Positions 52,929 to 61,344 of a DNA stretch of 64,000 nucleotides are shown piece by piece (within the stretch, counting starts at the first letter, position 1; every line of letters starts with the position of its first letter). Origin of the DNA: JAUNKE01 sp041853585 (GTDB lineage: Bacteria > Bacillota > Clostridia > Peptostreptococcales > Filifactoraceae); the NCBI GenBank assembly GCA_041853585.1, contig JBGZSM010000069.1, forward strand, positions 1-64,000, given 5' to 3'. Below the pieces are notes generated by a model. The model was not told the origin of the DNA and ran no database searches. It saw only the letters and a list, made by a program, of their open reading frames with translations. A program made the translations under genes and the position numbers.

Positions 52929-53441
52929 TTATTCGTTGCGATTTTTCCATTCGCTTTGAAGCATGCTCATCAAATTGAAATTGTAAAAAGCGCCGTCCTT
53001 GTAACCCGCTTCTCTCGCAACTCCTTCAAACGCAAATCCCAACGCTTCGTACATCGCTTGCGCCGGATTGCCGTCGAAATAATCCAGCGTAACCCGATTG
53101 AGTTCCAATTTTTCAAAACAAAAACGCATGAGCGCAAGCATCATCACACGACCCAGACCCTTGCCGCGATGCTCCTGCTCGCCGATATAAATTCTTGTGA
53201 TATCAATCGATTTCGTATTTTTGTCATAGCGACTCAAATACGCTCGCCCAATCATTTCACCGTTAAGCAAAACGGCAAAATCCATCATCGTATCATCCTG
53301 CTCCCGCTTGATAAATTCGCGTACGACTTCTTCATAAGTCTTGCCTTTGGGAATGCTCAAAAACTGAATGACATTATCGTCACTCTCCCATTTGTGAAAA
53401 TAGGTGCAGTCATCAAATTTTGCCTTTCGTAATGTAATCAT
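52929..53441 (-). CDS. GNAT family N-acetyltransferase
   Basis: The 170-aa protein is a RimJ/RimL-like single GNAT domain: ITLRKAKFDDCTYFHKWE, IYIGEQEHRGKGLGRVMML (acetyl-CoA loop) and RVTLDYFDGNPAQAMYEALGFAFEG. Substrate may be a protein N-terminus, amino sugar or antibiotic; not determinable. It is preceded by AAAGGAG. Confidence 0.8.
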   Translation of the reverse strand: MITLRKAKFDDCTYFHKWESDDNVIQFLSIPKGKTYEEVVREFIKREQDDTMMDFAVLLNGEMIGRAYLSRYDKNTKSIDITRIYIGEQEHRGKGLGRVMMLALMRFCFEKLELNRVTLDYFDGNPAQAMYEALGFAFEGVAREAGYKDGAFYNFNLMSMLQSEWKNRNE

Positions 53442-53500
53442 AAAAGCTCCTTTCGTCTCAAAACTTTCTTTCTTTAATATACTATGATTCTACCCAAAAA

Positions 53501-53533
53501 TAAAGACCCTATGAACAATAAGGTCTTACATTA
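53501..53533 (-). terminator. Terminator overlapping the end of the glycosyltransferase gene
   Basis: AAGACC/GGTCTT arms with TTATTTTT on the minus strand, starting within the last codons of the glycosyltransferase. Confidence 0.6.
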
Positions 53534-54750
53534 TCTAAAATATTTTCAGCAACGGCTTGCCAAGAAAATTTCTCCATCGGAAGAATGATTTTTTCAAAAT
53601 TCCGCGCTGAAATTCGATTCATCTGCTCCTCAATCGCCTGAGCGAATCTTTTTTCATAATCCGGCAGCTCGCTCGGAATCGGCTTATCCATTTCAAGCAT
53701 TCTCGGAAGCGGTACAAAAACAATCGGCGGCTCGGGAATCTTGCTCGTAATCCAAGATTTGAGTCCCGGCGTATCCGATGCCACAACGGGCAAACCGCAA
53801 GCCATCGCCTCGATGCTCACCAAACCCAATCCTTCATAATACGACGGAAAAACGAATAAATCACAGTTGCGATACAGCTCCGCAAGCTCCGTCTGCGGAA
53901 TCATCCCCAAAAACTCAATCGGATAATCCGCCCGACTCGCCAGATTTTTGATTTCGGCAAACTCTTTTTCATCGCCGCCGCCACCCGCCAAATACAGCTC
54001 AATATTTTTGCTTTGCAAAAGCGCCAACGCTCGAAGCAAGGACAAAAGACCTTTGTTGACCGCAATCTTGCCGGCATAAGCCATTCGAATCGGACGATGA
54101 GATTCCTCATTTTTTCTTTTTTCGTCGCCGGGATAAAAAATCGCCGGATTGTATCCGTTGCCGACAGCGACAATTTGCTCCTTCGGCAGACCGACAATCT
54201 GCCGAATTTCCTCCCGCTGCTCCTCCTGAAGTGCAAAAATCGTCGGGATTTTTTGTATCGCGCGCAGAATACGCTCCCGCTCAAACGAATTGCTCTCCAG
54301 TTGCCGTAAACAAGTTCCGTGACAGATGGCCGCGATGGAATGCTGAGGAAAATTTTCCACAACGAGCGCCGTCAAAAAATACAGATGATGACAAAGTATC
54401 AAATCCGGCTGAAACGATTCGACCATCTGTTTGAGCTTCTGCACAAATACATGCTCAAAACGCTTTGCCATCTCAGCGCTCAAATCCCGATATCTCGTTG
54501 ACGGATACGGCATCACATCGCTCATCCCAAGCGGCGCGAACGGAAGCTCCTCGTTGCCGAAAATCACCGGCTCGATTATAATATCCGAAAAAGTATCGGC
54601 GAAATTCGCGAAATACGGCTCCTCTTTGTCGATGCCGCAAATAATTGCCTGCGTGTGATTCATTTTTTGAAACTCGCGCACCAATTCGCTCAAATACACT
54701 CCGCTTCCCGTGGCATAAGGCTTTTGCGCAATGACACTCAAAATTTTCAT
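53509..54750 (-). CDS. Glycosyltransferase family 4
   Basis: ATG 54750 follows GGGGGAG. The 413-aa GT-B protein has the glycine-rich acceptor loop ILSVIAQKPYATGSGVYLSELV, the sugar-nucleotide region RMAYAGKIAVNKGLLSLLRAL, and the E-x7-E motif FPSYYEGLGLVSIEAMACGLPVV. It probably transfers a hexose in surface glycan or glycolipid synthesis. It is 10 nt after rlmH in a three-gene operon. Confidence 0.85.
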   Translation of the reverse strand: MKILSVIAQKPYATGSGVYLSELVREFQKMNHTQAIICGIDKEEPYFANFADTFSDIIIEPVIFGNEELPFAPLGMSDVMPYPSTRYRDLSAEMAKRFEHVFVQKLKQMVESFQPDLILCHHLYFLTALVVENFPQHSIAAICHGTCLRQLESNSFERERILRAIQKIPTIFALQEEQREEIRQIVGLPKEQIVAVGNGYNPAIFYPGDEKRKNEESHRPIRMAYAGKIAVNKGLLSLLRALALLQSKNIELYLAGGGGDEKEFAEIKNLASRADYPIEFLGMIPQTELAELYRNCDLFVFPSYYEGLGLVSIEAMACGLPVVASDTPGLKSWITSKIPEPPIVFVPLPRMLEMDKPIPSELPDYEKRFAQAIEEQMNRISARNFEKIILPMEKFSWQAVAENILDNVRPYCS

Positions 54751-54760
54751 AGCTCCCCCA

Positions 54761-55243
54761 TTATTTATGATAGATTTCGTTCGCATTGATTTTGCACGCA
54801 CGATAAATTTGCTCCAACAACATCACACGAAACAGTTGATGCGGAAAGGTCATTTGGCTGAAACTGATTTTCATATCGCCACGCTCCCTCACCGCATCAC
54901 CCAGTCCGAGACTTCCGCCAATCAACAGCGTCAAATTGCTCACGCCTTGAACCGCTTTTTGCTCAAATAGTTCGGCAAAACCCTCCGAAGTCATCGCCTT
55001 TCCCTCCGGCGACAACAAAATGACAAATTCATTTTCTTTGATTTTGGAAAGCATGCGTCTCGCTTCCGCATCCTTGACCTGCTCTTCTTCCTTCGCCGAT
55101 GCCTTTTCCGACAATTTTTCTTCCGGCAATTCCAAAACACTCAGTTTGGCAAAACGACTCAAACGCTTTTGATATTCCTCACTCGCCGCCTGCCAAAAAC
55201 TCTCTTTCAATTTCCCTATCGCTATAATTTTTATGCTCAACAT
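54761..55243 (-). CDS. rlmH: 23S rRNA pseudouridine-1915 N3-methyltransferase
   Basis: The 160-aa SPOUT protein has the conserved start SIKIIAIGKLKESFWQ, FVILLSPEGKAMTSEGFAELF, LLIGGSLGLGDAVR (knot) and the C-terminal FSQMTFPHQLFRVMLLEQIYRA. Full length. Its ATG overlaps the stop of the upstream gene (TAATG). Confidence 0.97.
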   Translation of the reverse strand: MLSIKIIAIGKLKESFWQAASEEYQKRLSRFAKLSVLELPEEKLSEKASAKEEEQVKDAEARRMLSKIKENEFVILLSPEGKAMTSEGFAELFEQKAVQGVSNLTLLIGGSLGLGDAVRERGDMKISFSQMTFPHQLFRVMLLEQIYRACKINANEIYHK

Positions 55244-55632
55244 TATTCGTAATCATCCTCATAAATCGGTTCGTAAAAATCTTCTTCATAATCATACTCG
55301 AATCGTCGTTGATTTTGCCGATGCTCTTCCTCCCAATACGCTTTGCGCTGAGGATTTCCGGATTGCTCGAACCGCTCCATAAGCTCAGATTGCTCTTTGA
55401 AATACTGCTCCTCTTTCATCTGCTCAATCACTGCATCAATATGACGCTCCAACATCGGATTCGGCTTCTTGTCCAAATCACTCGCGCCCTCCGGCATTTT
55501 TCCCGCCGGATTTGGCAATGCATCCTCTTTTTGATGCCCGCGCATATCCATTGTGTTTTCAGATTCGTCGACAGCTTTGGCTTGAACTTGCTTCTCTCTA
55601 TCGACGCCTTCATTTTTCTCTATCTTTTTCAT
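55243..55632 (-). CDS. Charged hypothetical protein upstream of rlmH
   Basis: ATG 55632 follows AGAGGAG. The 129-aa product is extremely polar, with Glu/Lys/Gln runs (VIEQMKEEQYFKEQSELMER) and a Glu/Asp/Tyr-rich end (YDYEEDFYEPIYEDDY). No known domain. It is probably disordered or coiled. Coupled to rlmH by a 1-nt overlap. Confidence 0.6.
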   Translation of the reverse strand: MKKIEKNEGVDREKQVQAKAVDESENTMDMRGHQKEDALPNPAGKMPEGASDLDKKPNPMLERHIDAVIEQMKEEQYFKEQSELMERFEQSGNPQRKAYWEEEHRQNQRRFEYDYEEDFYEPIYEDDYE

Positions 55633-55668
55633 CACAAACTCCTCTCTCAAGTAGTTGTTCTTACTTTG

Positions 55669-55697
55669 ATTATACGATTTTTCAGGCGCAATTACAA
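55669..55697 (-). promoter_or_regulatory. Promoter of the rlmH operon
   Basis: TTGTAA (55697-55692), 17-bp spacer, TATAAT (55674-55669). Confidence 0.8.
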
Positions 55698-55728
55698 GCC
55701 AAAGCGAACGCAAATAAAAAGTCACTGC

Positions 55729-55779
55729 TCAAAACTCCTTGGACTGTCATTTCAAATCAGGACTTTTCAAACAGTGACT
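55729..55779 (-). terminator. Terminator of the sao operon
   Basis: AGTCACTG (55779-55772) pairs with CAGTGACT (55736-55729), enclosing a smaller internal stem, followed by TTTTATTT. It begins inside the TAG stop of saoL, which supports the extended saoL end at 55778 rather than the upstream UGA at 55931. Confidence 0.75.
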
Positions 55780-56404
55780 ATCTTTCGTTAAGTCGAATGG
55801 AGAATGTTTTTTCCGCCACCTCAAACGCTTTCTCAACCGGAAGGCAATAAGTGTTTTCCTTATCCTCCTCCGCAATACCGTTATAATACTCTTCCATGTG
55901 TTTCTTTGAACCAAAGAAATTCATGATATTTCAACAATTTGCCGCCCAATTTTCTACTTTTGATAAATCAACATGGATGGCACATAATGAGTGTGGCTGA
56001 TACTCCGTCAATTCCCCATTGCAAATTGAAACTTGGATTTTCTCGCCGGAAACGGGACATACCGACTCAATATTGATATCCTGATTGAATACAAATGCCG
56101 AACCCATCGCATCAATTGCGCACATTGAATAGAATTCTCTTCCGTCCTTAAGCTTTACATGATGACTGGTCGGTAAATTGGACACCGGATATGCAAATAG
56201 AATCTCTTCGCCGTCCGTTACAATAGTTTCCTTCTCTATCAGGCTATCGATGATACTGCGATTATCTCCGCAAAATTTTTCCTCCGTAAGCGGTTTTCGT
56301 TTCTCAATCATCGCATTGAGCAATTCGATGCGAAGCTTACTTTCTTTTTCATCTAATTTCGCATCAATGTTAATGACCTTTTCTAAATCAATTTTCGTAT
56401 TCAC
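55778..56404 (-). CDS. saoL: MerB-like organometallic lyase, selenoprotein (SaoL)
   Basis: Read through the in-frame UGA at 55933-55931, this is a 208-aa protein beginning at GTG 56404 (AAGGGAG, 7-nt spacer, overlapping the saoA stop). It resembles MerB, which breaks carbon-mercury bonds. The MerB Cys96/Asp99 pair corresponds to C95 and D98 (MCAIDAMG), and C157-Sec158 falls where MerB has its second catalytic Cys159. A further 50 codons follow the UGA (NIMNFFGSK... ending RLNER) before TAG. A perfect 7-bp hairpin with loop GGTTC lies 11 nt after the UGA. If UGA were a stop, the protein would end right at the catalytic residue. Likely a cytoplasmic lyase for an organometallic substrate. Confidence 0.88.
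55901..55919 (-). promoter_or_regulatory. SECIS-like hairpin of saoL
   Basis: TTTCTTT-GGTTC-AAAGAAA, perfect stem, 11 nt after the UGA. The loop is the same as that of saoT. Confidence 0.8.
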
Positions 56405-57156
56405 ACAATTACTCCCTTTTCTGAAATTTTTTGAACCAGTTTCATGCAATAGTCCTTATATTGCTCACAGTAGCGATTGCGTGGTCTCGGAAGATTATTT
56501 TCCAATTCATATACAATCTTTCCTGCATTCGTTGACATCAAAATAACTTTATCACTCAAATATACTGCCTCATCCACATCGTGCGTTACCATGAGTGCGG
56601 TAATCTTTTCTTCACGCCAAATATTTTCAATCTCCATCTGGAGCGATTGGCGCATCATCAAATCCAATGCTCCAAGCGGTTCATCCATCAATAAAACCTT
56701 CGGCTTACTTGCCAAAGCTCGAACCAAAGCCGTTCTCTGTTTCATTCCACCTGATATCTGATGAGAATATAATTCTTCATGTCCTTTTAATTTAGAAATC
56801 TCCAACAGATATTCCAGCCTTTGCCGTTGTTCATTATCCGGAATCTTCATTTGTTTCATCGGGAACAAAATATTGTCTTTGACCGTCATCCAAGGGAACA
56901 ACGCATAGTTCTGGAATACAAATGCTCTATCGGGATTCGGACCATTTATTATGTCGCCATCCAATTTCACCATTCCCGAATCGCTTTTTTCAAATCCGGC
57001 AATTATTGAAAGCATTGTTGTTTTTCCACATCCGGATGGACCGAGTAATGTTACAAACTGCCCCTCTTCTAAAGTGAATGAAATATTTTCCAGCACTTTC
57101 TTATGTTTGTTTTGATTTTTAAATGTCTTTGATATATTATTTACTTCCAGTTTCAT
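56401..57156 (-). CDS. saoA: ABC transporter ATP-binding protein (SaoA)
   Basis: The 251-aa ATPase has Walker A GPSGCGKTT, Q-loop NYALFPWMTV, signature ISGGMKQRTALVRALA, Walker B LLMDEPLGALD and the H-loop MVTHDVDEAV. It belongs to the NitT/TauT (sulfonate/nitrate) class, like the permease. ATG 57156 overlaps the saoP stop (ATGA) and its end overlaps the saoL start. No UGA codon inside. It powers uptake of the SaoX/SaoB ligand. Confidence 0.9.
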   Translation of the reverse strand: MKLEVNNISKTFKNQNKHKKVLENISFTLEEGQFVTLLGPSGCGKTTMLSIIAGFEKSDSGMVKLDGDIINGPNPDRAFVFQNYALFPWMTVKDNILFPMKQMKIPDNEQRQRLEYLLEISKLKGHEELYSHQISGGMKQRTALVRALASKPKVLLMDEPLGALDLMMRQSLQMEIENIWREEKITALMVTHDVDEAVYLSDKVILMSTNAGKIVYELENNLPRPRNRYCEQYKDYCMKLVQKISEKGVIV

Positions 57157-57920
57157 GATACAAATCTCCACTTGGTAAGATATCTATTTGTTATTTGTAA
57201 AAGAATATCAATCGCATATCCTATAATAGCTGACATAAACATCAGCGCAATCAGCACATCGGTTTGCATCATCGATTGTGCTTCCACCATTGAGTAGCCC
57301 AGACCGGCACTTGTCGCTATGAACTCCGCTCAGATTACTGACATCCATCCGCTGCCGATTGCCAATCTCGCTCCTACTAGAATATCCGGTAACGCTCCGG
57401 GTATCACCACATTCCAAAAAATGCTCCATTTCCCGGCGCCCATACTTTTAGCTGCATTATAATAGTCTTTGGAAATATTTGATACCCCTTGATTCGTATT
57501 CAATATTACTTGGAACAGACCATTGATTGCAATCATGAAAAGAGTTGGTCCATCTCCAATTCCCAACCAGATAATTGTAAGAGGAACCCATGCCATCATC
57601 GGAATTTGACGAAGAGAATTCATCAGGCCACCAAAAACATAATTAAATTTTTTTGATAAGCCCATTCCGATTCCTAAAGGGATACCGATGATAAGTGCAA
57701 TTAACCATCCTTTCAATACGCGTACCATAGTAATTCCAACATTGGTCATAATTTTTAAATCAAAGATACTTTGAAAAAATGCTTTTGCCGTTGCATACGG
57801 CGTCGGTAAAAGTAATGGAATGGCGATTCTTTTTGCCGCAATGTACCATCCAAGCAACAAAATGCAGTAAAAAGCTAATTTCAAAATAGCATCTTTATAG
57901 TTGATTTTTAGATTCTGCAT
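57153..57920 (-). CDS. saoP: ABC transporter permease, selenoprotein (SaoP)
   Basis: Starting at ATG 57920 (TAATG overlap with saoB), reading through UGA 57332-57330 gives 255 aa ending at TGA 57155-57153. Before the UGA there are five or so membrane helices and the TauC/SsuC-type loop (NAAKSMGAGKWSIFWNVVIPG, the ATPase-contact motif). After it the family pattern continues uninterrupted: AEFIATSAGLGYSMVEAQ and two more helices (LIALMFMSAIIGYAIDIL). Sec197 sits after GSGWMSVI, in a transmembrane segment where homologues usually have Ala or Cys. The 58 residues after the UGA are needed for a complete permease. Confidence 0.88.
57293..57311 (-). promoter_or_regulatory. SECIS-like hairpin of saoP
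   Basis: AGTGCC-GGTCT-GGGCTACT, an imperfect stem with two bulges and loop GGTCT, the same loop as the E. coli fdhF SECIS, starting 18 nt after the UGA. Confidence 0.65.
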
Positions 57921-58684
57921 TATTTTATTGTCAGTAGTTTTACTTTCCAATCTTTTATCCTCTCCTCCTTTAAGTTCGTATAATTTGCAATTTGTCTTTG
58001 CATTTCCAACGAATCTTCATTAAGAATATTCACCGCTTTGTTGTAGGCTTTAACAAAGTTTTTGTATTCCTTTGTTCCGATATAGTTTTTATCCGCAACC
58101 AATACAAAAGTGTCATTAAGCATCGGATAGTCGGTCTCTCCACTCAAGCTTCCACTCTTGGCAACATCTAAAAAAACAGCATCCACTTGACCGCTTTCAT
58201 AAGCATAGCCCAATGCATTACGACCGGTTTGATGAATTTCTATTGTTTTTTCAAATTTCGCCCTTAAATATTCTTCATGGAACATTTTATTTTCTTGAAT
58301 TGCAATGCTCTTTATTTTGTCATTCCTTTTTATAATGACATCCGTATTTTGAAATAGCGGACATACAACTACAAGGTCTGAATTCGATTGTGTAAGATTA
58401 CTTGCCGCATCTTTACATAATATCGCCATGGAATAAATATCTGTGCTCAATGCCCATTGAGCCGTTTTTGCTCAACAGTCCCGAATGAAGAACGGTTTTA
58501 CTTTCCCCTCCGTGTAAATTTCGTTGTGAATCATATAATCCACCACAAAACCGGACATATCATCCGAGACCCCTATTGCTACTTGATTTTCAGTATTGTT
58601 TTTTTGATTCAAATTTTGATGGTAAACAAAGAAACTCATGCCTATCAACACAAAAATCAAAAATACACTACGATTCAATTTCAT
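57920..58684 (-). CDS. saoB: Substrate-binding selenoprotein (SaoB)
   Basis: Reading from ATG 58684 through UGA 58474-58472 to TAA 57922-57920 gives 254 aa. There is one N-terminal membrane anchor or uncleaved signal (NRSVFLIFVLIGMSFFVYH), then a NitT/TauT-like binding domain (VAIGVSDDMSGFVVDYMIHN). The UGA is preceded by a cysteine codon: C70-Sec71 (FFIRDC-U-AKTAQWALS). A vicinal Cys-Sec pair on an extracytoplasmic binding protein is well suited to binding soft metals. After it the fold continues (QVDAVFLDVAKSG; YNKAVNILNEDSLEMQRQ). It overlaps saoX by 17 nt. Confidence 0.85.
58445..58462 (-). promoter_or_regulatory. SECIS-like hairpin of saoB
   Basis: GCTCAAT-GGGC-ATTGAGC, perfect 7-bp stem, 9 nt after the UGA, apical loop GGGC. 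Confidence 0.8.
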
Positions 58685-59780
58685 TTGCCTTTTTTTCAAA
58701 TTCCTCAAAAGTCATTCCTACCGGAAAATCCTTTTCAATTTTCTCTTGAATGTATTTGTCAAAATCATCCAGTCCCGCGTCGTTATAGATATCTCTTTCT
58801 ATAACATCCTCAACCGGCGGTAAAGTCTTCACCAAATTGTATTTTTTATACACCTCATAAGCATGATTAAACTGCTTTTCATTTAACTGCCAAGTAAGCG
58901 TTCTTCCTTCTTCATTGCATTTTTTATAAATGGTCATCAATGATACTTCGTACGGCACATTATAGTATTGTGAAAAAATCTCTGCCGCTTTTTTGGGATG
59001 TTCATAGATATATTTAATACTGTCCTGATGCGCCTTCAAAAGTTCGACAGCAAGTTCTCTATGCTCTTTAATGAAGTTTTTGTTCAATGCAAATCCGCAA
59101 CAAATCCCCATTTCATCATCCATGTCACGATAAGTTGCCATTATTTTCCCAACCTTTTGATGCTCCGCCATCGAGCCCCAAGGGTCACAACAGGTATATC
59201 CTTTTATCTGGCCGGTACTCAAAGCCAAAAAACTGTCCGAATCCGAGCCGGTATTAACCAATTCATAGTCTTCTGCTTTTGTTGAGAGATTAAGAATCTG
59301 AGAATATCCCGCAAGCCAATCCTCACTTGTTGAGGGGGCGCCCATCGCAACTTTTTGACCATATAAATCTTCCGGTTTTTTAATATCATTGGACACAACC
59401 AGATACATTGAGCCGCCGATATGATTGTTTGCCGCATAAACAATCGGAGAACCTTCTCCGTTTGCCGCAACCAATCCTCGCGCGCCGATATATCCGGCAT
59501 CCATTTGTCCTGCAGCCATCGCCTGTGGAACTTTGCCGTTTCCGGTCAACTTTACTTTGAGATTATGGGCTTTATATATTCCCGCCGCTTCTCCAACCGG
59601 TCCTGCAACCATGTGGTCACAATTGTAGTAGCCCAAATTAATCTCATAATCACTGTTCACATCCGTCTGTTCCGGCGGTGTGCTGCTATTGGAATCTCCG
59701 CCTTGATTGCTTTTGCTGCATCCAAAAAATCCCGTTACCAAAATCATGCTCAATAATATAGTTGCTATTTTTCTTTTCAT
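58668..59780 (-). CDS. saoX: ABC transporter substrate-binding lipoprotein (SaoX)
   Basis: ATG 59780 follows TAGGAGG. The 370-aa protein has a lipoprotein signal (ILVTGFFGC) and a NitT/TauT/SsuA-type binding domain (INLGYYNCDHMVAGPVGEAAG, YIGARGLVAANGEGSPIVY, MGAPSTSEDWLAG). It has several cysteines outside the lipobox (YNCDH; GYTCCDPWG; MGICCGF), two as adjacent pairs, unusual for this family and consistent with metal or metalloid binding. No in-frame UGA. It is the main ligand receptor for saoP/saoA. Confidence 0.85.
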   Translation of the reverse strand: MKRKIATILLSMILVTGFFGCSKSNQGGDSNSSTPPEQTDVNSDYEINLGYYNCDHMVAGPVGEAAGIYKAHNLKVKLTGNGKVPQAMAAGQMDAGYIGARGLVAANGEGSPIVYAANNHIGGSMYLVVSNDIKKPEDLYGQKVAMGAPSTSEDWLAGYSQILNLSTKAEDYELVNTGSDSDSFLALSTGQIKGYTCCDPWGSMAEHQKVGKIMATYRDMDDEMGICCGFALNKNFIKEHRELAVELLKAHQDSIKYIYEHPKKAAEIFSQYYNVPYEVSLMTIYKKCNEEGRTLTWQLNEKQFNHAYEVYKKYNLVKTLPPVEDVIERDIYNDAGLDDFDKYIQEKIEKDFPVGMTFEEFEKKANEIES

Positions 59781-59788
59781 ATTGCCTC

Positions 59789-60262
59789 CTAACAACAATT
59801 GTCCATATCCTCACTAAACAAATCTCGAACTGTCATATCCGCTTGCATGCGATAAATGGCATATCCGTAATTTCCATCTTTCGAGCCTGATATTATAAAT
59901 TCGATAGGCTCTTTTTCATCAATGTTTTTAAACTGAATATCTACATTCTCTCTTGGGGCTAAAAACTTTTCCGTCGCTTGATATTGTGTATTATCTTTAT
60001 TGAGCAGTACTACCGCATAATTTTTTTCTTCTTCTTGAGGATGGTATATGACCAACAAATCTTTTTTCCCGTCATCATTCACATCTTCACTTTTTGCCAT
60101 CAGCAAATCATAATTTTTATTTGTTTCTAAAAAATGAATGAGGTAAGGATGGTCTTTTTCTCCAAAATCATTATTTTCCTGAATGGATTTGTTTCGACTA
60201 TAAAGCTGAAAGCCTACCACAAAAATGACGAAAACTGCAATAATTTTTTTCAGTTCTTTCAT
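59789..60262 (-). CDS. saoC: Exported Cys-Cys-COOH protein (SaoC)
   Basis: The 157-aa protein follows AAAGGAG. It has an N-terminal hydrophobic anchor (IIAVFVIFVVGFQLY), an FG-GAP-like Asp-rich segment (SEDVNDDGKKDLLVIY) and ends in SEDMDNCC immediately before TAA. The terminal Cys-Cys pair is the defining feature of the family annotated as Cys-Cys-COOH (seleno)protein SaoC; in some relatives one of the two is selenocysteine. Here both are Cys and the stop is TAA. The pair is probably extracytoplasmic and thiol/metal-reactive. Confidence 0.85.
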   Translation of the reverse strand: MKELKKIIAVFVIFVVGFQLYSRNKSIQENNDFGEKDHPYLIHFLETNKNYDLLMAKSEDVNDDGKKDLLVIYHPQEEEKNYAVVLLNKDNTQYQATEKFLAPRENVDIQFKNIDEKEPIEFIISGSKDGNYGYAIYRMQADMTVRDLFSEDMDNCC

Positions 60263-61344
60263 TGCAATCTCCTTTTCTCTATATAACTCATGATTCTATG
60301 ATACATTGCCAGCGCAAAGAATATCAGAATAACGGATGAAGCTGCATAACGAAATCCCGTCGGGAAAATAACTATCAACCGATTGGCACTTTGAATTGAA
60401 TAGTCGATTGTATCAATACTTATCTGCGGTTTATAACTCGGCATCAAAATTAAATTCGTAATATAGCCTAGAACAACAGCCATCGCCGTAACAACTCCAC
60501 CGTAAATGATTGCCGATCGCTTCCCTATCATTCGATAAATACTGATTAGTTCCGCGATATTGGTAGATGCGCCCGCAATCAAAAAAGTTACTGCAGAACC
60601 CGGTGACGCTCCCGCTGCAATCAGGGCAGCAATAAACGGAATATGACCGACCGCACAAACATACATTACCGTTGCCAATATCGCTACATTTAATAATGAC
60701 AATGCACTTGGATTTCCTAAATATTTCTGAATTACGGATGATGGAAAAGTTACCATAATGAATCCGGCTACAAACATCCCTGTAACAACATATTTACTTA
60801 TTACTAAAGCAAAATCGTTCACCATCCAAACAAATCCCGATTTTATTTTTTCAGGTATGCTTCTAGTATCCATCCGCTCACTCATCTCGATATTTTGAGA
60901 ATAAGCCTGTGGATAATACAATTCTTTTCCGGCGGTGCTGTTTGCAATCCATCCAATCATCATCGGAAAAATTAAACCAATTACAAAATATATTGCGGTC
61001 AGTTCTTTCCCAAATAATCCGTACGACAAAATCAGCGCAATCGGATTGATAACCGGCGTGGATGTCATAAAACAAAGTACCGGACCGATATAAGCGCCGG
61101 AATAATACATACTGATTCCCAACGGAACGGTTCCGCAACTGCAAATAGGCAAGACAAATCCCGACAGTGTAACTTTCATCAAAGCTGAAAAACTCTTATT
61201 CCCCAAATGATGATGCAGCTTTTCGACAGGAATTAAATCATGCAGAATCGCTGCGATGAGGTAGCTGATTACAATCCAAGAAGACGCGGTGTTCAATAAA
61301 TTAAAAGAAACGCGAAGAATATTCCAAAGATACTCTCTCATCAT
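60259..61344 (-). CDS. saoE: DUF318/ArsP-type permease (SaoE, efflux)
   Basis: The 361-aa protein has about eight to ten membrane helices in two repeats, with the permease-family motif GFVLPICSCGTVPLGISMY (Cys-x-Cys) and TPVINPIALILSYGLFG. Relatives include ArsP, which exports trivalent organoarsenicals. It starts at ATG 61344 inside the saoT stop region and runs into saoC with 4 nt overlap. A role in efflux of the organometal or its product is inference from family and context. Confidence 0.85.
   Translation of the reverse strand: MMREYLWNILRVSFNLLNTASSWIVISYLIAAILHDLIPVEKLHHHLGNKSFSALMKVTLSGFVLPICSCGTVPLGISMYYSGAYIGPVLCFMTSTPVINPIALILSYGLFGKELTAIYFVIGLIFPMMIGWIANSTAGKELYYPQAYSQNIEMSERMDTRSIPEKIKSGFVWMVNDFALVISKYVVTGMFVAGFIMVTFPSSVIQKYLGNPSALSLLNVAILATVMYVCAVGHIPFIAALIAAGASPGSAVTFLIAGASTNIAELISIYRMIGKRSAIIYGGVVTAMAVVLGYITNLILMPSYKPQISIDTIDYSIQSANRLIVIFPTGFRYAASSVILIFFALAMYHRIMSYIEKRRLQ

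Noticed and set aside
57208..57429. 73-aa frame covering the saoP UGA in another frame
   Set aside because: It is an out-of-frame reading that exists only because the permease frame has the UGA; conserved sequence is in the saoP frame.
59789..59791. Sec at the end of SaoC
   Set aside because: The codons before the stop are both TGT/TGC and the stop is TAA; here SaoC is the all-Cys form.
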